Shown here: one piece after another, positions 25,266 to 33,893 of the stretch
How the letters are laid out: each line of letters starts with the position of its first letter
Numbering within the stretch: the first letter of the stretch is position 1
From: Aerococcus tenax
Lineage (GTDB): Bacteria; Bacillota; Bacilli; Lactobacillales; Aerococcaceae
DNA: 64,000 nt
Assembly: GCF_003286645.3 (NCBI RefSeq)
Contig: NZ_CP127382.2
Coordinates: 1,364,001 to 1,428,000, forward strand
Reading direction: 5' to 3'
Made by a program: the position numbers and the translations under genes
The notes under the pieces: generated by a model
What the model was told of the DNA's origin: nothing
Database searches by the model: none
Seen by the model: the letters and a program-made list of their open reading frames with translations, nothing else

Positions 25266-25312
25266 GCACAATATATAGTGGTTAACAAGTAAACACCTAC
25301 ATTATATTGTGT
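25266..25312 (-). promoter_or_regulatory. Two NrdR boxes upstream of nrdFIE
   Basis: GCACAATATATAGTGG (25266-25281) fits the consensus ACACWATATATWGTGT at 14 of 16 positions and CTACATTATATTGTGT (25297-25312) at 13. Their starts are 31 bases apart, three helical turns, the known arrangement for tetrameric NrdR. TATAAT occurs inside the distal box on the minus strand. The rest of 25196-25514 shows no gene. Confidence 0.85.
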
Positions 25313-25514
25313 ATGTAAAAATACAAAAGCATAAGCGAAAAATTTCACTAGAATCCAAGCTTATTTCGATAAGCATTTTCACGGGAGATTATTTTGTCAA
25401 GGGGGTAAATTATTTTCATGAAAAAGGCGATGTCCAATACAATTTTTGTATAAAACCTTAGCTAAAAGCGATCAAAGAACAAACAATTACTTCTTTATCT
25501 TTTAAATATTAGCC

Positions 25515-25553
25515 ACAAAAAAGCTAGACTTATAAAAACAATAAGCCTAGCTT
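25515..25553 (-). terminator. Second terminator behind nagA
   Basis: AAGCTAGACTTAT (25521-25533) / ATAAGCCTAGCTT (25541-25553), one A-C mismatch, followed on the minus strand by six T. Confidence 0.75.
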
Positions 25554-25597
25554 AGAAAAGAGTGTAACGTGCGTCCACGTCACTAAAACTTATTCGA

Positions 25598-25634
25598 TTA
25601 AAAAGAGACTAAAAGCTTTCGCCCTAGCCTCTTT
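25598..25634 (-). terminator. Terminator directly behind nagA
   Basis: On the minus strand AAAGAGGCTA / TAGTCTCTTT (25625-25634 with 25602-25611), all paired with one G-T wobble, followed by T-rich DNA. It starts 13 bases after the nagA stop. Confidence 0.75.
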
Positions 25635-25646
25635 CATTCACTATGA

Positions 25647-26789
25647 TTAATAAACTTTTTCTCCATTGAGATAAGTGGCTTGTAATTGCCCTTGGTCATT
25701 GAGAACGATGAAGTCCGCGTCCAGCCCTGCTTTGATTTGGCCACATTGGTCTTCAACCCCTACTGACTTGGCAGGATTATAGGAAGCCATTTGGACGGCT
25801 TCTTCTAAGGAAACTAAGTTCCAGGCCACCAAATTCTCCACGGCCTTAGCTAGGGTAAGGATAGAACCTGCTAAGTTACCGCCGTTAACTAAACGAGCGG
25901 CCCCGTCTTTAACGATAACCGGAAGTTCACCCAACATTGAGGGGCCTTCTGGCATGCCGCCTGCCCGCATACAATCTGTAATTAGCACTACTTCGCTTTT
26001 CTTCCGAGCCTTTAAGACGACATTAATAGCCCCAGGTTTAACGTGGAAACCGTCACAGATTAATTCGGTATATAAGTTATCTAAAGTCAGTGCTGCTCCT
26101 ACTAAACCAGGTTCACGGTGGTGGAGCCCACTCATGCCGTTATAGGTATGGTTAATTAAATGAGCACCAGCTTCAACAGCAGCTTTGGCTTGATCGTAAG
26201 TCGCATTCGAGTGTCCGAGAGAAATATGAACTCCTAAGGCCTCAGCTTGGGGGATGAAGTCTACAACACCTTGCCTCTCTGGTGCTAAGGCTAATTTATT
26301 GAGGAGTCCCTGAGAAGCCTCTAACCAGGTCTTTACTTTTTCGATATCAGGGTTAGACATATAGTTCTCATTTTGGGCGCCCTTATGTTCTTCGGTGAAG
26401 AAGGGGCCTTCAAAGAATATTCCCCGAATTTTAGCACCGGAGACTTGGTCTTTACTTTGAGCGATTACTTGGCAGGCTGTGGTTAAGTTCTCACTGGTAT
26501 CGGTTAAGGTGGTTGGTAGCCAAGAGGTCACCCCACAAGATAAGAGCCCCTTAGAAATCACCTCAATGCCTTCTGGGTCTTTGTCCATAACATCGTAACC
26601 GTGGAAGCCATGGATATGGGTATCCACTAAACCAGGAGCTAGGATATTATCACTATAATCAATCACTTCTGCCTGGTCGGGAACCGCCTTAACCACCTGA
26701 CCAAAAGTTCCATCATCATTAACGATTAGATAGGCCTCCTCTTCCTTGTGGTCAGCTAATAAGATGGCCTTTGCCTTGATATATTTCAT
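25647..26789 (-). CDS. nagA: N-acetylglucosamine-6-phosphate deacetylase
   Basis: A 380-aa amidohydrolase removing acetate from GlcNAc-6-P to give glucosamine-6-P. It shows PGLVDTHIHGFHGYD, the metal Glu in FEGPF, His in LGHSNATY and NHTYNGMS, and the catalytic Asp in ITDCMRAGGMPEG. I start at the ATG at 26789, 8 bases after AAAGGG; the frame could extend three codons to a GTG. Last gene of the rpiR-nanE-PTS-nagA operon. NagB is not in the window. Confidence 0.94.
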   Translation of the reverse strand: MKYIKAKAILLADHKEEEAYLIVNDDGTFGQVVKAVPDQAEVIDYSDNILAPGLVDTHIHGFHGYDVMDKDPEGIEVISKGLLSCGVTSWLPTTLTDTSENLTTACQVIAQSKDQVSGAKIRGIFFEGPFFTEEHKGAQNENYMSNPDIEKVKTWLEASQGLLNKLALAPERQGVVDFIPQAEALGVHISLGHSNATYDQAKAAVEAGAHLINHTYNGMSGLHHREPGLVGAALTLDNLYTELICDGFHVKPGAINVVLKARKKSEVVLITDCMRAGGMPEGPSMLGELPVIVKDGAARLVNGGNLAGSILTLAKAVENLVAWNLVSLEEAVQMASYNPAKSVGVEDQCGQIKAGLDADFIVLNDQGQLQATYLNGEKVY

Positions 26790-26863
26790 CACTAACACCC
26801 TTTCAATATGCTTTTCCTTTGAAATGGAAACCTAATCCTTCACACCAATCCCCAAGAAGTGAG

Positions 26864-28843
26864 CTACTTATGCAAGCGGATAATCTCATCTCCAGGACCG
26901 ACCTCCCCATTAGCCACCGTTTCAATTTGGTCATAGTCACTCGTATTGGTTACCACAAGAATTACCGAAGTATCATAACCGGCAGATTCAATGGCTTGGC
27001 GGTCAAAAGTGATCAGATGGTCACCAATAGTTACCTTGTCGCCTTGTTTAACTGTTGGAGTAAAGCCTTGCCCCTTCAATTCCACGGTATCTAAACCAAT
27101 ATGAATGAGGATTTCAATGCCCTCTTCACTGGTTAAACCAATAGCATGGCCCGTTTCGAATAGGCTGGTTACAACCCCATTGACAGGAGAAATCACTTGG
27201 TCACTTTCAGGGCGAATGGCTAATCCTTGTCCCATCGTTCCTTGGCTAAAGACTGGGTCATTCACTTCACTTAAATTATAAAGGGAGCCTGCCACTGGTG
27301 TAAAGAGACTCATGGCTTCAGTTGCCTTGGAAAAATTGGAATCAGCTAAAATTTCATTAATCTCAGCGCTATAAATATTCGACTTACCCCCGTAAATGGC
27401 TTGGATACCGTTCTTGACATCAAGCACCCCGGTAGCCCCTAAACTTTTGAGGGTGTCTTTATTGACCTTGCCATTTTCTTTAACCGATACCCGTAAGCGA
27501 GTAGCACATGCGGTCACATGGTCAATATTTTCCGGTCCACCTAAGCCTTCAATAATGGTAAGGGCTTTGTCGTGGAGTGAACCTGATGATTGACTCGAGC
27601 GCGTCTTTCCACTCTTTGCTTGGTCATCCGTCATTTCCATCCCAGGAATCGTCACATGGAACTTCTTAATACAGAATCTAAAGACGATATAGTAGAGAAT
27701 CGCCCAGATAATCCCTACTGGAATCACCCGGATCCAGTTGGTTTGGCTGTTGCCTTGGAAGGGACCAAAGAGCAGGAAGTCAATCAGTCCTCCTGAGAAA
27801 GTATTACCAATCCGAATTTGGAGGATATCGGCAATATAGAAGGACACCCCATCAAGGAAGGCGTGGATCACATATAACCAGGGAGCCGCAAAGAGAAAAG
27901 AAAACTCAATCGGTTCAGTAATCCCGGTTAGGAAAGAAGTTAGTCCACTCGAAAAATAAAAACCTGCATTGGCTGGGCGATTTTCCTTAGGGATAGAATG
28001 ATACATAGCGAGGGTTGCTGCTGGTAAACCAAACATCATGGTCGCAAAACGCCCTGCAAAGAAGCGCGTCCCATAAGTATAAAGGCCAGTAAAGTTAGGG
28101 TCAGCTAATTGGGCAAAATAAATGTTTTGAGCCCCTTCAATGGTTTGACCAGCTACCGTCTCTACCCCACCCAGTGAGGTATACCAGAATAGTGGGTAAA
28201 TGGTATGGTGGAGACCCACCGCACCTGTTAGACGGAGGAAGAAACCATAGAAGAAAGAACCAATACTTCCCATGGCTGCGATCTGTTCACCTAAGCCCAC
28301 CATGGCTTCTTGAATTGGTGGCCAGATCACATAAATAATCGATCCTAGGAAAATGGCTGCTATCGCCGAAACAATAGGAATAAAACGGTTGCCCCCAAAG
28401 AAACCTAAGAATTGGGGAAGTTCAATCTTACGATAGCGGTTATGTAAATAGGTTACGGTTAAACCAATTAACAAGGCGCCCAGCACCCCGGTATCAATCG
28501 TTGCATCAGGAGCGGAAAAGAGTTGCAGCCAGGCACTAATGGTGGCTGTATAAACGAGAAAGGCCACCCCAGCGGATAAACCAGCCGTCCCGTGGTCAGC
28601 TTCCGACAGCCCCACCGCAATCCCAATGGAGAAAATCAACGGCAAGTTAGCAAAGACGGCATTCCCCGCCATGGTCATCACGGTAAAAACTGCTTGGATA
28701 AAATCATTAGCTAAAAAGGGAAACTGAGCCAGAGCGGCATCATTAGATAAGGCGCTCCCCAGTCCCAGTAAGAGCCCCGCTACCGGCAGAATTGCAATCG
28801 GCAGCATAAAGGCCTGCCCTAATTTAGAGAATTTTTCAAACAT
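26864..28843 (-). CDS. PTS transporter, EIICBA, N-acetylglucosamine/N-acetylmannosamine type
   Basis: A 659-aa fused permease. Order: EIIC membrane domain (residues ~1-375, with LPVAGLLLGLGSAL and the GITEPIEFSFLF substrate loop), EIIB (~405-490, phospho-Cys in VTACATRLRVSV), EIIA (~520-659, phospho-His in ILIHIGLDTVEL). The C-B-A order and EIIC sequence are of the NagE/glucose class. It lies between nanE and nagA, which points to an acetylated amino sugar taken up as the 6-phosphate. AAGGAGG precedes the ATG. Confidence 0.88.
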   Translation of the reverse strand: MFEKFSKLGQAFMLPIAILPVAGLLLGLGSALSNDAALAQFPFLANDFIQAVFTVMTMAGNAVFANLPLIFSIGIAVGLSEADHGTAGLSAGVAFLVYTATISAWLQLFSAPDATIDTGVLGALLIGLTVTYLHNRYRKIELPQFLGFFGGNRFIPIVSAIAAIFLGSIIYVIWPPIQEAMVGLGEQIAAMGSIGSFFYGFFLRLTGAVGLHHTIYPLFWYTSLGGVETVAGQTIEGAQNIYFAQLADPNFTGLYTYGTRFFAGRFATMMFGLPAATLAMYHSIPKENRPANAGFYFSSGLTSFLTGITEPIEFSFLFAAPWLYVIHAFLDGVSFYIADILQIRIGNTFSGGLIDFLLFGPFQGNSQTNWIRVIPVGIIWAILYYIVFRFCIKKFHVTIPGMEMTDDQAKSGKTRSSQSSGSLHDKALTIIEGLGGPENIDHVTACATRLRVSVKENGKVNKDTLKSLGATGVLDVKNGIQAIYGGKSNIYSAEINEILADSNFSKATEAMSLFTPVAGSLYNLSEVNDPVFSQGTMGQGLAIRPESDQVISPVNGVVTSLFETGHAIGLTSEEGIEILIHIGLDTVELKGQGFTPTVKQGDKVTIGDHLITFDRQAIESAGYDTSVILVVTNTSDYDQIETVANGEVGPGDEIIRLHK

Positions 28844-28858
28844 GACTGTTCCTCCTTA

Positions 28859-29551
28859 TTATTCATCCAAAGCCTGGATAAAGCGTTGGGCAATTTCCTT
28901 AGGTCGGGTAATCGCTCCGCCAACAACAATGCCTTTAGCGCCTAGGTCTTGAATTTTCTTAGCTTGACTGGGATAGAGAATCTTACCTTCAGCAATCACA
29001 TCACAACCGGCTTCAACCAGTTGGCTAATCAAGTCATAATTGGGTCCATCAATATTTTCACTATAGTCGGTATAGCCGGCTAAAGTGGTTCCGACAAAGT
29101 CAATCCCCTCTTGGTGGGCATTAAGACCCTCTTCAAAGGTTGAAATATCGGCCATAAATAATTGGTCAGGGTATTTCTCCTTAATTTGGTGGATAAATTC
29201 ATTGATCGTAAGCCCATCATGGCGTTTGCGGTCAGTCAGGTCCAGGGCGATCACTTCACAACCCGTTTCAACTAGCTGATCAATTTCATCCATGGTAGCG
29301 GTGATGAAGGGTTCTTCAGGTGGGTAATCTTTCTTGATAATTCCAATAATGGGGAGGTCGACAACGTCCTGGATTTGTTTAATATCTCTAACTGAATTGG
29401 CCCGTAAACCAACCGCTCCAGCCTCCTGAGCGGCCTTGGCCATTAAAGGCATAATGCCTCCTTCTTTGGTATAGAGGGGTTCGCCTGGTAGGGCTTGACA
29501 GGAAACAATTAAGCCGCCAGAGACTTGGTCGATAAACTCTGCTTTATTCAT
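28859..29551 (-). CDS. nanE: N-acetylmannosamine-6-phosphate 2-epimerase
   Basis: A 230-aa TIM-barrel epimerase turning ManNAc-6-P into GlcNAc-6-P, the substrate of NagA. Motifs: [49 protein letters not shown] and [12 protein letters not shown]. The start codon overlaps the regulator stop (ATGA). No nanA or nanK is present here, so its substrate probably arises by PTS import of ManNAc. Confidence 0.94.
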   Translation of the reverse strand: MNKAEFIDQVSGGLIVSCQALPGEPLYTKEGGIMPLMAKAAQEAGAVGLRANSVRDIKQIQDVVDLPIIGIIKKDYPPEEPFITATMDEIDQLVETGCEVIALDLTDRKRHDGLTINEFIHQIKEKYPDQLFMADISTFEEGLNAHQEGIDFVGTTLAGYTDYSENIDGPNYDLISQLVEAGCDVIAEGKILYPSQAKKIQDLGAKGIVVGGAITRPKEIAQRFIQALDE

Positions 29552-30420
29552 TTGTTATCAATCTCCTTTTTTTCTTTAATATATAAATTATTGCGATCAG
29601 GATTTACATTTAATGATTTTAAACTTTGTTGGAAGTTGGCTTGACGTTTAAAGCGGTCTTCTTCCATTAAATAGTCATAAATCACATCACACATGACTAT
29701 CAGGGGCAATTGGGGAGAAATACGATTACCAAAATTAAGGTTTTTTACACTGGCAATTTTAATCAGGTTATCTAAATCCTGATTCTTATTGGCATTGCTA
29801 TGGGCCGTAAATAGAACAGTATAGGCCTGATTTTGCTTGGCCGCATGGAGGGCTTGGTTTATGACCTCTGTATGACCTGAAACTGAAAAGCCTAGCACAC
29901 ATGATTTGGCATTAACTACCACATTATGGACCCGGATTAAGTCGTAGTCAGTAATAGCCTGACAAGGAAAACCTAGTCGCATCAATCGTTGACTAAACTC
30001 ACGAGCAGCCAGTCCAGAACTGCCGATACCATAGATATAGATCTGGTCTTGATTAATCAAGGCATTCACTAGGTCATGAATATCATTTTCATCAAGTAAG
30101 TTATAGCTTTTATTGATGATGGCATTGTAGTCCGAAAGCACCCGCATGGTGTGTTTGTTAGAAGTCTCGATCCTCCGATGCCTAGGCATTTGCTGGTACT
30201 CAAACAAAAATTCCCGATAGCCCTTGAAACCTAATTTTTTGGCAAAGCGGGTAAAGGTGGAATCCGAAACATGAAGTTTCTTACCCAGTTGGTCAACCGC
30301 TAAATCCTCCTCGCCTGGATCAGCCTGGATAAAATAATCGCCAATGATTTTCTCCCCAGGGGATAAGGATTCATAAGATGCTTCAATTAAAGGAATAATG
30401 CTATCAGTAAACTTTTTCAT
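29548..30420 (-). CDS. RpiR/MurR-family transcriptional regulator of the amino-sugar operon
   Basis: A 290-aa regulator with an N-terminal RpiR helix-turn-helix (residues ~1-75, [20 protein letters not shown]) and a C-terminal SIS sugar-phosphate domain (~115-250, [26 protein letters not shown]). It probably senses ManNAc-6-P or GlcNAc-6-P. The ATG at 30420 follows AAGGAGGG; the open frame upstream only covers the cre site. It is the first gene of the operon, hence likely autoregulated. Confidence 0.9.
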   Translation of the reverse strand: MKKFTDSIIPLIEASYESLSPGEKIIGDYFIQADPGEEDLAVDQLGKKLHVSDSTFTRFAKKLGFKGYREFLFEYQQMPRHRRIETSNKHTMRVLSDYNAIINKSYNLLDENDIHDLVNALINQDQIYIYGIGSSGLAAREFSQRLMRLGFPCQAITDYDLIRVHNVVVNAKSCVLGFSVSGHTEVINQALHAAKQNQAYTVLFTAHSNANKNQDLDNLIKIASVKNLNFGNRISPQLPLIVMCDVIYDYLMEEDRFKRQANFQQSLKSLNVNPDRNNLYIKEKKEIDNK

Positions 30421-30438
30421 TTTGCCCTCCTTTCCAGC

Positions 30439-30487
30439 TGTAATCGCTTTCACCTATAATCATAGACTTTTGTGAATGCATTTTCAA
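30439..30487 (-). promoter_or_regulatory. Promoter and CcpA (cre) site of the amino-sugar operon
   Basis: On the minus strand TTGAAA (30482-30487), 17 bases, TATGAT (30459-30464). TGTAATCGCTTTCA (plus strand, 30439-30452) fits TGWAANCGNTNWCA at every position and covers the predicted +1, the classical place for carbon catabolite repression. Confidence 0.85.
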
Positions 30488-30561
30488 TATTTAATTTAAA
30501 AAGTGGTTCTTCTTTCAACTATTTACATAATCTTCCTGCCCACTTGAAAGTAAAATTAGTC

Positions 30562-30591
30562 ACAAAAAAAGGCCCTTGCCAAATGGCAAGG
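30562..30591 (-). terminator. Terminator of the tyrosine phosphatase gene
   Basis: CCTTGCC (30574-30580) / GGCAAGG (30585-30591) with a run of seven T on the minus strand. Confidence 0.8.
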
Positions 30592-30627
30592 ACTAAATAA
30601 GAATCAGATCAACTTAAATTTTCTTAA

Positions 30628-31344
30628 TCAATACAGCAAATTCTTTATGGCTTCAATTTCCTGATCTTGGTAGCCTAAGTGACGGAAATAATTCTCAATG
30701 GACGTATATTTAGCCATAAAATCACGATCAAAGTTTTCCATAATTTCTGGATAAGATCGGTTCACATTTTGAATGTGGCCTTCCTTAATAATCCTAGGGT
30801 CATGTTTGATATAGGCATAGGAGACTTGGTAATCGGCAACGATATCCACTAGGGGAAGTCCAGCCGCCTTATAAATCAAATAAGTAATCACCCCAGTCCG
30901 GTCCTTACCGGCACTGCAATGGATGACCGTCCCCCAACCCATGGCCTTATTGCTCAATAACTGGTCAAAAACCCCTTTAATAGCTGAGTAATTATCACAA
31001 TATTCCAAATAGCGAATGGCCATAAAATAAGGATCATCACTTTCTTTGGCCAATTGAGCTGAACGTCCGACATCCTGGCCCCCACTTAAGTTAATATTTT
31101 GATAATCCTTGAGAAGATTTCGATAGGGATTAGGCTGTTTTTCAGCTTCCTTAGGGGCCCGCAGATCAATAATGGCTTCAACATTTAAGTCTTTTAGCCA
31201 ATTAAGGTCAGCCTCGTCAACACCAAAGAGCATAGAAGACCGGAAAAACTTGCCCCGGGGTAGCCATTGGCCCGACTCCTTATAACAGCCACCAATATCA
31301 CGAAAATTACAAATTTCATTGAAGGGATAACGCAAAATACCCAC
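30628..31344 (-). CDS. Tyrosine/serine protein phosphatase (Y_phosphatase3 type)
   Basis: A 238-aa cytoplasmic dual-specificity-like phosphatase. It opens with NFRDIGGCY, typical of the LipA/IphP-like group, and carries the P-loop HCSAGKDRTG (catalytic Cys and Arg) at ~145-155. Probable GTG start at 31344 after GAGGAAAGG; a TTG three codons on is an alternative. Single gene, followed by a terminator. Physiological substrate unknown; the family acts on phosphotyrosine or phosphoinositides in vitro. Confidence 0.85.
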   Translation of the reverse strand: MGILRYPFNEICNFRDIGGCYKESGQWLPRGKFFRSSMLFGVDEADLNWLKDLNVEAIIDLRAPKEAEKQPNPYRNLLKDYQNINLSGGQDVGRSAQLAKESDDPYFMAIRYLEYCDNYSAIKGVFDQLLSNKAMGWGTVIHCSAGKDRTGVITYLIYKAAGLPLVDIVADYQVSYAYIKHDPRIIKEGHIQNVNRSYPEIMENFDRDFMAKYTSIENYFRHLGYQDQEIEAIKNLLY

Positions 31345-31420
31345 CCTTTCCTCTCGACTAGGTCATTTCTCTGCCTTTAGAATAGCACAAAAATGCCGGC
31401 TGAAGTAGTACACAACCCCT

Positions 31421-31446
31421 ATGAGACATTATTCAGCTTTTGTCTC
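31421..31446. promoter_or_regulatory. Putative operator upstream of the flavoprotein reductase gene
   Basis: GAGACA (31423-31428) and TGTCTC (31441-31446) form an inverted repeat with a 12-base spacer. The word ATGAGACATT (31421-31430) recurs exactly upstream of the TetR-type gene at 33284-33293, suggesting one regulator acts at both. Inference. Confidence 0.45.
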
Positions 31447-31555
31447 AATATTAGACACTTTCAGAATTATGAATCTTTTCCTTATTTTACTTTATATTAT
31501 CATAAGTTTTGTAGGTAATATAATAAAGAATACCAATAGATTGGGAGGATTTAAC

Positions 31556-33070
31556 ATGGATGCTAACTTGAAAATTGCTAAAGAGTTAGATTGTGACGTG
31601 TTGGTTGTAGGAGCTGGTAATGCAGGTATGCAAGCAGCAGCTGCAGCAGCTGAAGCTGGTAGCAAAACAATTCTGATTGAAAAAGAAGAAAATGAGAATA
31701 TGTTACGCTTATCTGTTGCGGCTGTTGGTTCCAAATCGCAAAAAAGAGCTGGTAATTATATTGATAAACATGATTTAGTCAATTACATGACTGCTTTTGC
31801 TCAAGGTCGCGTGGATCAAAAACTCATTTATACCTGGGCCAATCACTCTGCTGAAACTGTAGACTGGACAGAAGAGCAAGTCTTAAAGCCCAATGGACTG
31901 AGCTGGCGGTCGGAACCTGATGCTTTTAATAGAAATTTACGCTACCAAGCTTGGCCAACTCAAAATGATCCAGAGCTTGATAATAACAAGGGGAAACTAT
32001 CTCCCTATACTCCATTTTTCATCGAAAAATTAAAAGAGCTCGGTGTTGATATTCATTTCAAATTAGCTATGAAATCGATCAATAAAGAAGACGGAAAAGT
32101 TACTGGAATCATCGCTTACGACCTTGAAAATGAGATTTACCTCAAAATCAATGCTAAAAAAGGAACCATCCTGTGTACGGGAGGATATTCTGCTAATACT
32201 GAACTCTTGGAAAAATGGAATCCCCTCTCTCTTAAGAAAAATGTTACCAATGATTCCCCTAGGGCCAATGGGGATGGTATTGTCGAAGCCATAAAAGTTG
32301 GTGGATGGAAGGATGAAGAACCCGCTCAACTGGTCTTTGATAGGGGCATGTATAAGCCTGGAGAAGATGCAACTGAGATCTATAAAGAGTCAGAAGAATT
32401 CGGAGATTGGCTCTGGCTAGGCAGTCAACCCTTCTTAAAGGTAAACAAAAATGGGGAAAGATTTGCTAACGAATCCTCTCCTTATGAGTATATCTTGAAT
32501 GCTGCAGCCTACGAACCGGACTATGCCTATGCAATGATCTTTGACGCTAATTATGGAGATGACGCTTTAGAAAATCATATGGTGGGCTGTGCACGTATTG
32601 GATTCCCAGGATATATGCTGAGCAAAGAATCCTTAATCGAAAACACTGAAAAGTATATCGATAAAGGATTTGTTCAAGTTGCAGATAGCTTAGAAGAACT
32701 TGCTGAAAAACTACAAATGCCAAAAGATAAGCTGATCCAAACCGTTGAACGTTATAATGCATGTTGCGAAAAAGGCGTCGATGAAGATTTTGGCAAGGAA
32801 AAAATGAGACTTCACCCTATAAAACAAGGACCATACTATGGCGTTTATTTAGCCGGTAGAAATCTTTGCACCTTGGATGGTTTAAGGATTAACACCAATA
32901 TGCAGGTTATTGATAAAAATTACGATCCAATCCCTGGCCTTTATGCAGCTGGTAATGACTCTGGTGGATTCTTCTGCGGATCCTATAGTGAAAGATTACC
33001 AGGACTAGCTGCCAGTCGTGCTCAAACCTTTGGGAGACTTGCTGGAAAACACGCCGCTCAACAAGACTAA
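31556..33070 (+). CDS. FAD-dependent fumarate reductase/succinate dehydrogenase-like flavoprotein
   Basis: A 504-aa soluble FAD_binding_2 enzyme. N-terminal dinucleotide fold DVLVVGAGNAGMQAAAAAAE, capping domain in the middle, C-terminal FAD segment LYAAGNDSGGFFCGSYSERL. It belongs to the flavocytochrome c/urocanate reductase/ketosteroid dehydrogenase group but lacks heme and FMN-carrier domains. It probably reduces an unsaturated acid or oxidises a matching substrate; not specified. Start at 31556 with GGGAGGA. Followed by a terminator, then a TetR-type gene that shares a promoter word with it. Confidence 0.85.
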   Translation: MDANLKIAKELDCDVLVVGAGNAGMQAAAAAAEAGSKTILIEKEENENMLRLSVAAVGSKSQKRAGNYIDKHDLVNYMTAFAQGRVDQKLIYTWANHSAETVDWTEEQVLKPNGLSWRSEPDAFNRNLRYQAWPTQNDPELDNNKGKLSPYTPFFIEKLKELGVDIHFKLAMKSINKEDGKVTGIIAYDLENEIYLKINAKKGTILCTGGYSANTELLEKWNPLSLKKNVTNDSPRANGDGIVEAIKVGGWKDEEPAQLVFDRGMYKPGEDATEIYKESEEFGDWLWLGSQPFLKVNKNGERFANESSPYEYILNAAAYEPDYAYAMIFDANYGDDALENHMVGCARIGFPGYMLSKESLIENTEKYIDKGFVQVADSLEELAEKLQMPKDKLIQTVERYNACCEKGVDEDFGKEKMRLHPIKQGPYYGVYLAGRNLCTLDGLRINTNMQVIDKNYDPIPGLYAAGNDSGGFFCGSYSERLPGLAASRAQTFGRLAGKHAAQQD

Positions 33071-33154
33071 GCTGTTTTGCTAAGGCAATATTTTTACATC
33101 TTTTGCTGAATTCTTGATTTTCAGCATTAAAAAATTCGATAGACTTTTCTATTC

Positions 33155-33190
33155 AAAAGACCTCCGCCTAGACTAGACGGAGGTCTTTTT
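33155..33190 (+). terminator. Terminator of the flavoprotein gene
   Basis: AAAAGACCTCCG (33155-33166) pairs with CGGAGGTCTTTT (33178-33189), extended by CTAG/CTAG inside, then a T-run. Confidence 0.85.
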
Positions 33191-33283
33191 TATTATTTGT
33201 AATGTAAGCGCTTCTTTATACCCCTTTAATGGTAAATTACTTATGGTAAAATAAAATTATCACAAAGTCGCCAATGCCTCATA

Positions 33284-33293
33284 ATGAGACATT
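33284..33293. promoter_or_regulatory. Shared promoter word upstream of the TetR-type gene
   Basis: ATGAGACATT, identical to 31421-31430; here also part of the palindrome CTCATAATGAG (33279-33289). It lies 31 bases before the ATG, a suitable place for autorepression. Confidence 0.4.
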
Positions 33294-33323
33294 TCACCTT
33301 TCTTGTCGCAAGGGGATCTATTG

Positions 33324-33866
33324 ATGAATACCAAAATTATTATCTTTTTAGCTTTGGAAAAACTATTAAAGGACAAAGCATTTGAGAAAATTACTGTCAT
33401 TGAAATTGCCCAAGCTGCCCATATTTCCCGGGCTACCTTCTACCGTCATTTTGAAGACAAGTTTGACCTAGCCAATTGGTACTACCGTCAAAAAGCCGAG
33501 GAAGTCTTTCAAGATACCAGTAATGATTCTCCCTGGCACATTTTCTATGGTCTATCAGTCTTTATGGGACAAGAAGATGCCACTTTTATGCAGGTCATGT
33601 TAAACGAACGCGGACAGAATTCTTTTTTTGATTTCGTCTCTGATATCTTTTATGACTATTGGCTGGAACGCTATCAAAATAATGTTCAACGTCCCAGTAA
33701 TTCAAAAGAGCGCTTTGCCCTAGCCATTTGGTCTCGGGGCGGGGCCAGTGTCTGGCAATACCGCTTAAATACACAAAAGCGCCTGGAAGCCAAAGAAATG
33801 GCCGATTTATTTGAATTCTCCATGCCTGATTTTCTCAAAGCAAGCGAAAAAACAAGCAGCGATTAA
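33324..33866 (+). CDS. TetR-family transcriptional regulator
   Basis: A 180-aa regulator. The HTH is at residues ~20-50 (KITVIEIAQAAHISRATFYRHFEDKFDLANWYY); the C-terminal half resembles the TetR_C_8/DhaS-like group. The ATG at 33324 follows AAGGGGA; an in-frame TTG seven codons upstream is less likely. It lies downstream of, and in the same direction as, the flavoprotein gene and shares an upstream 10-mer with it, so it may regulate that gene and itself. Its stop codon lies inside a hairpin that terminates the converging gene. Confidence 0.86.
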   Translation: MNTKIIIFLALEKLLKDKAFEKITVIEIAQAAHISRATFYRHFEDKFDLANWYYRQKAEEVFQDTSNDSPWHIFYGLSVFMGQEDATFMQVMLNERGQNSFFDFVSDIFYDYWLERYQNNVQRPSNSKERFALAIWSRGGASVWQYRLNTQKRLEAKEMADLFEFSMPDFLKASEKTSSD

Positions 33867-33886
33867 TCGTAAAAAATCGCTGCTTG
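33848..33886 (-). terminator. Terminator of the LysM protein gene, overlapping the TetR gene end
   Basis: CAAGCAGCGATT (33853-33864) / AATCGCTGCTTG (33875-33886), 12 bp perfect, followed on the minus strand by six T. The plus-strand TAA at 33864-33866 lies in it. Confidence 0.82.
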
Positions 33887-33893
33887 TGCCCTT

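Noticed and set aside
25556-25590. AGAGTGTAACGTGCG as another copy of the dispersed repeat
   Set aside because: Only the first eight bases fit and the rest does not match other copies; probably part of the nagA terminator region.
33204-33217. cre site TGTAAGCGCTTCTT upstream of the TetR gene
   Set aside because: The right half deviates at three positions; 11 of 14 is too weak to list.
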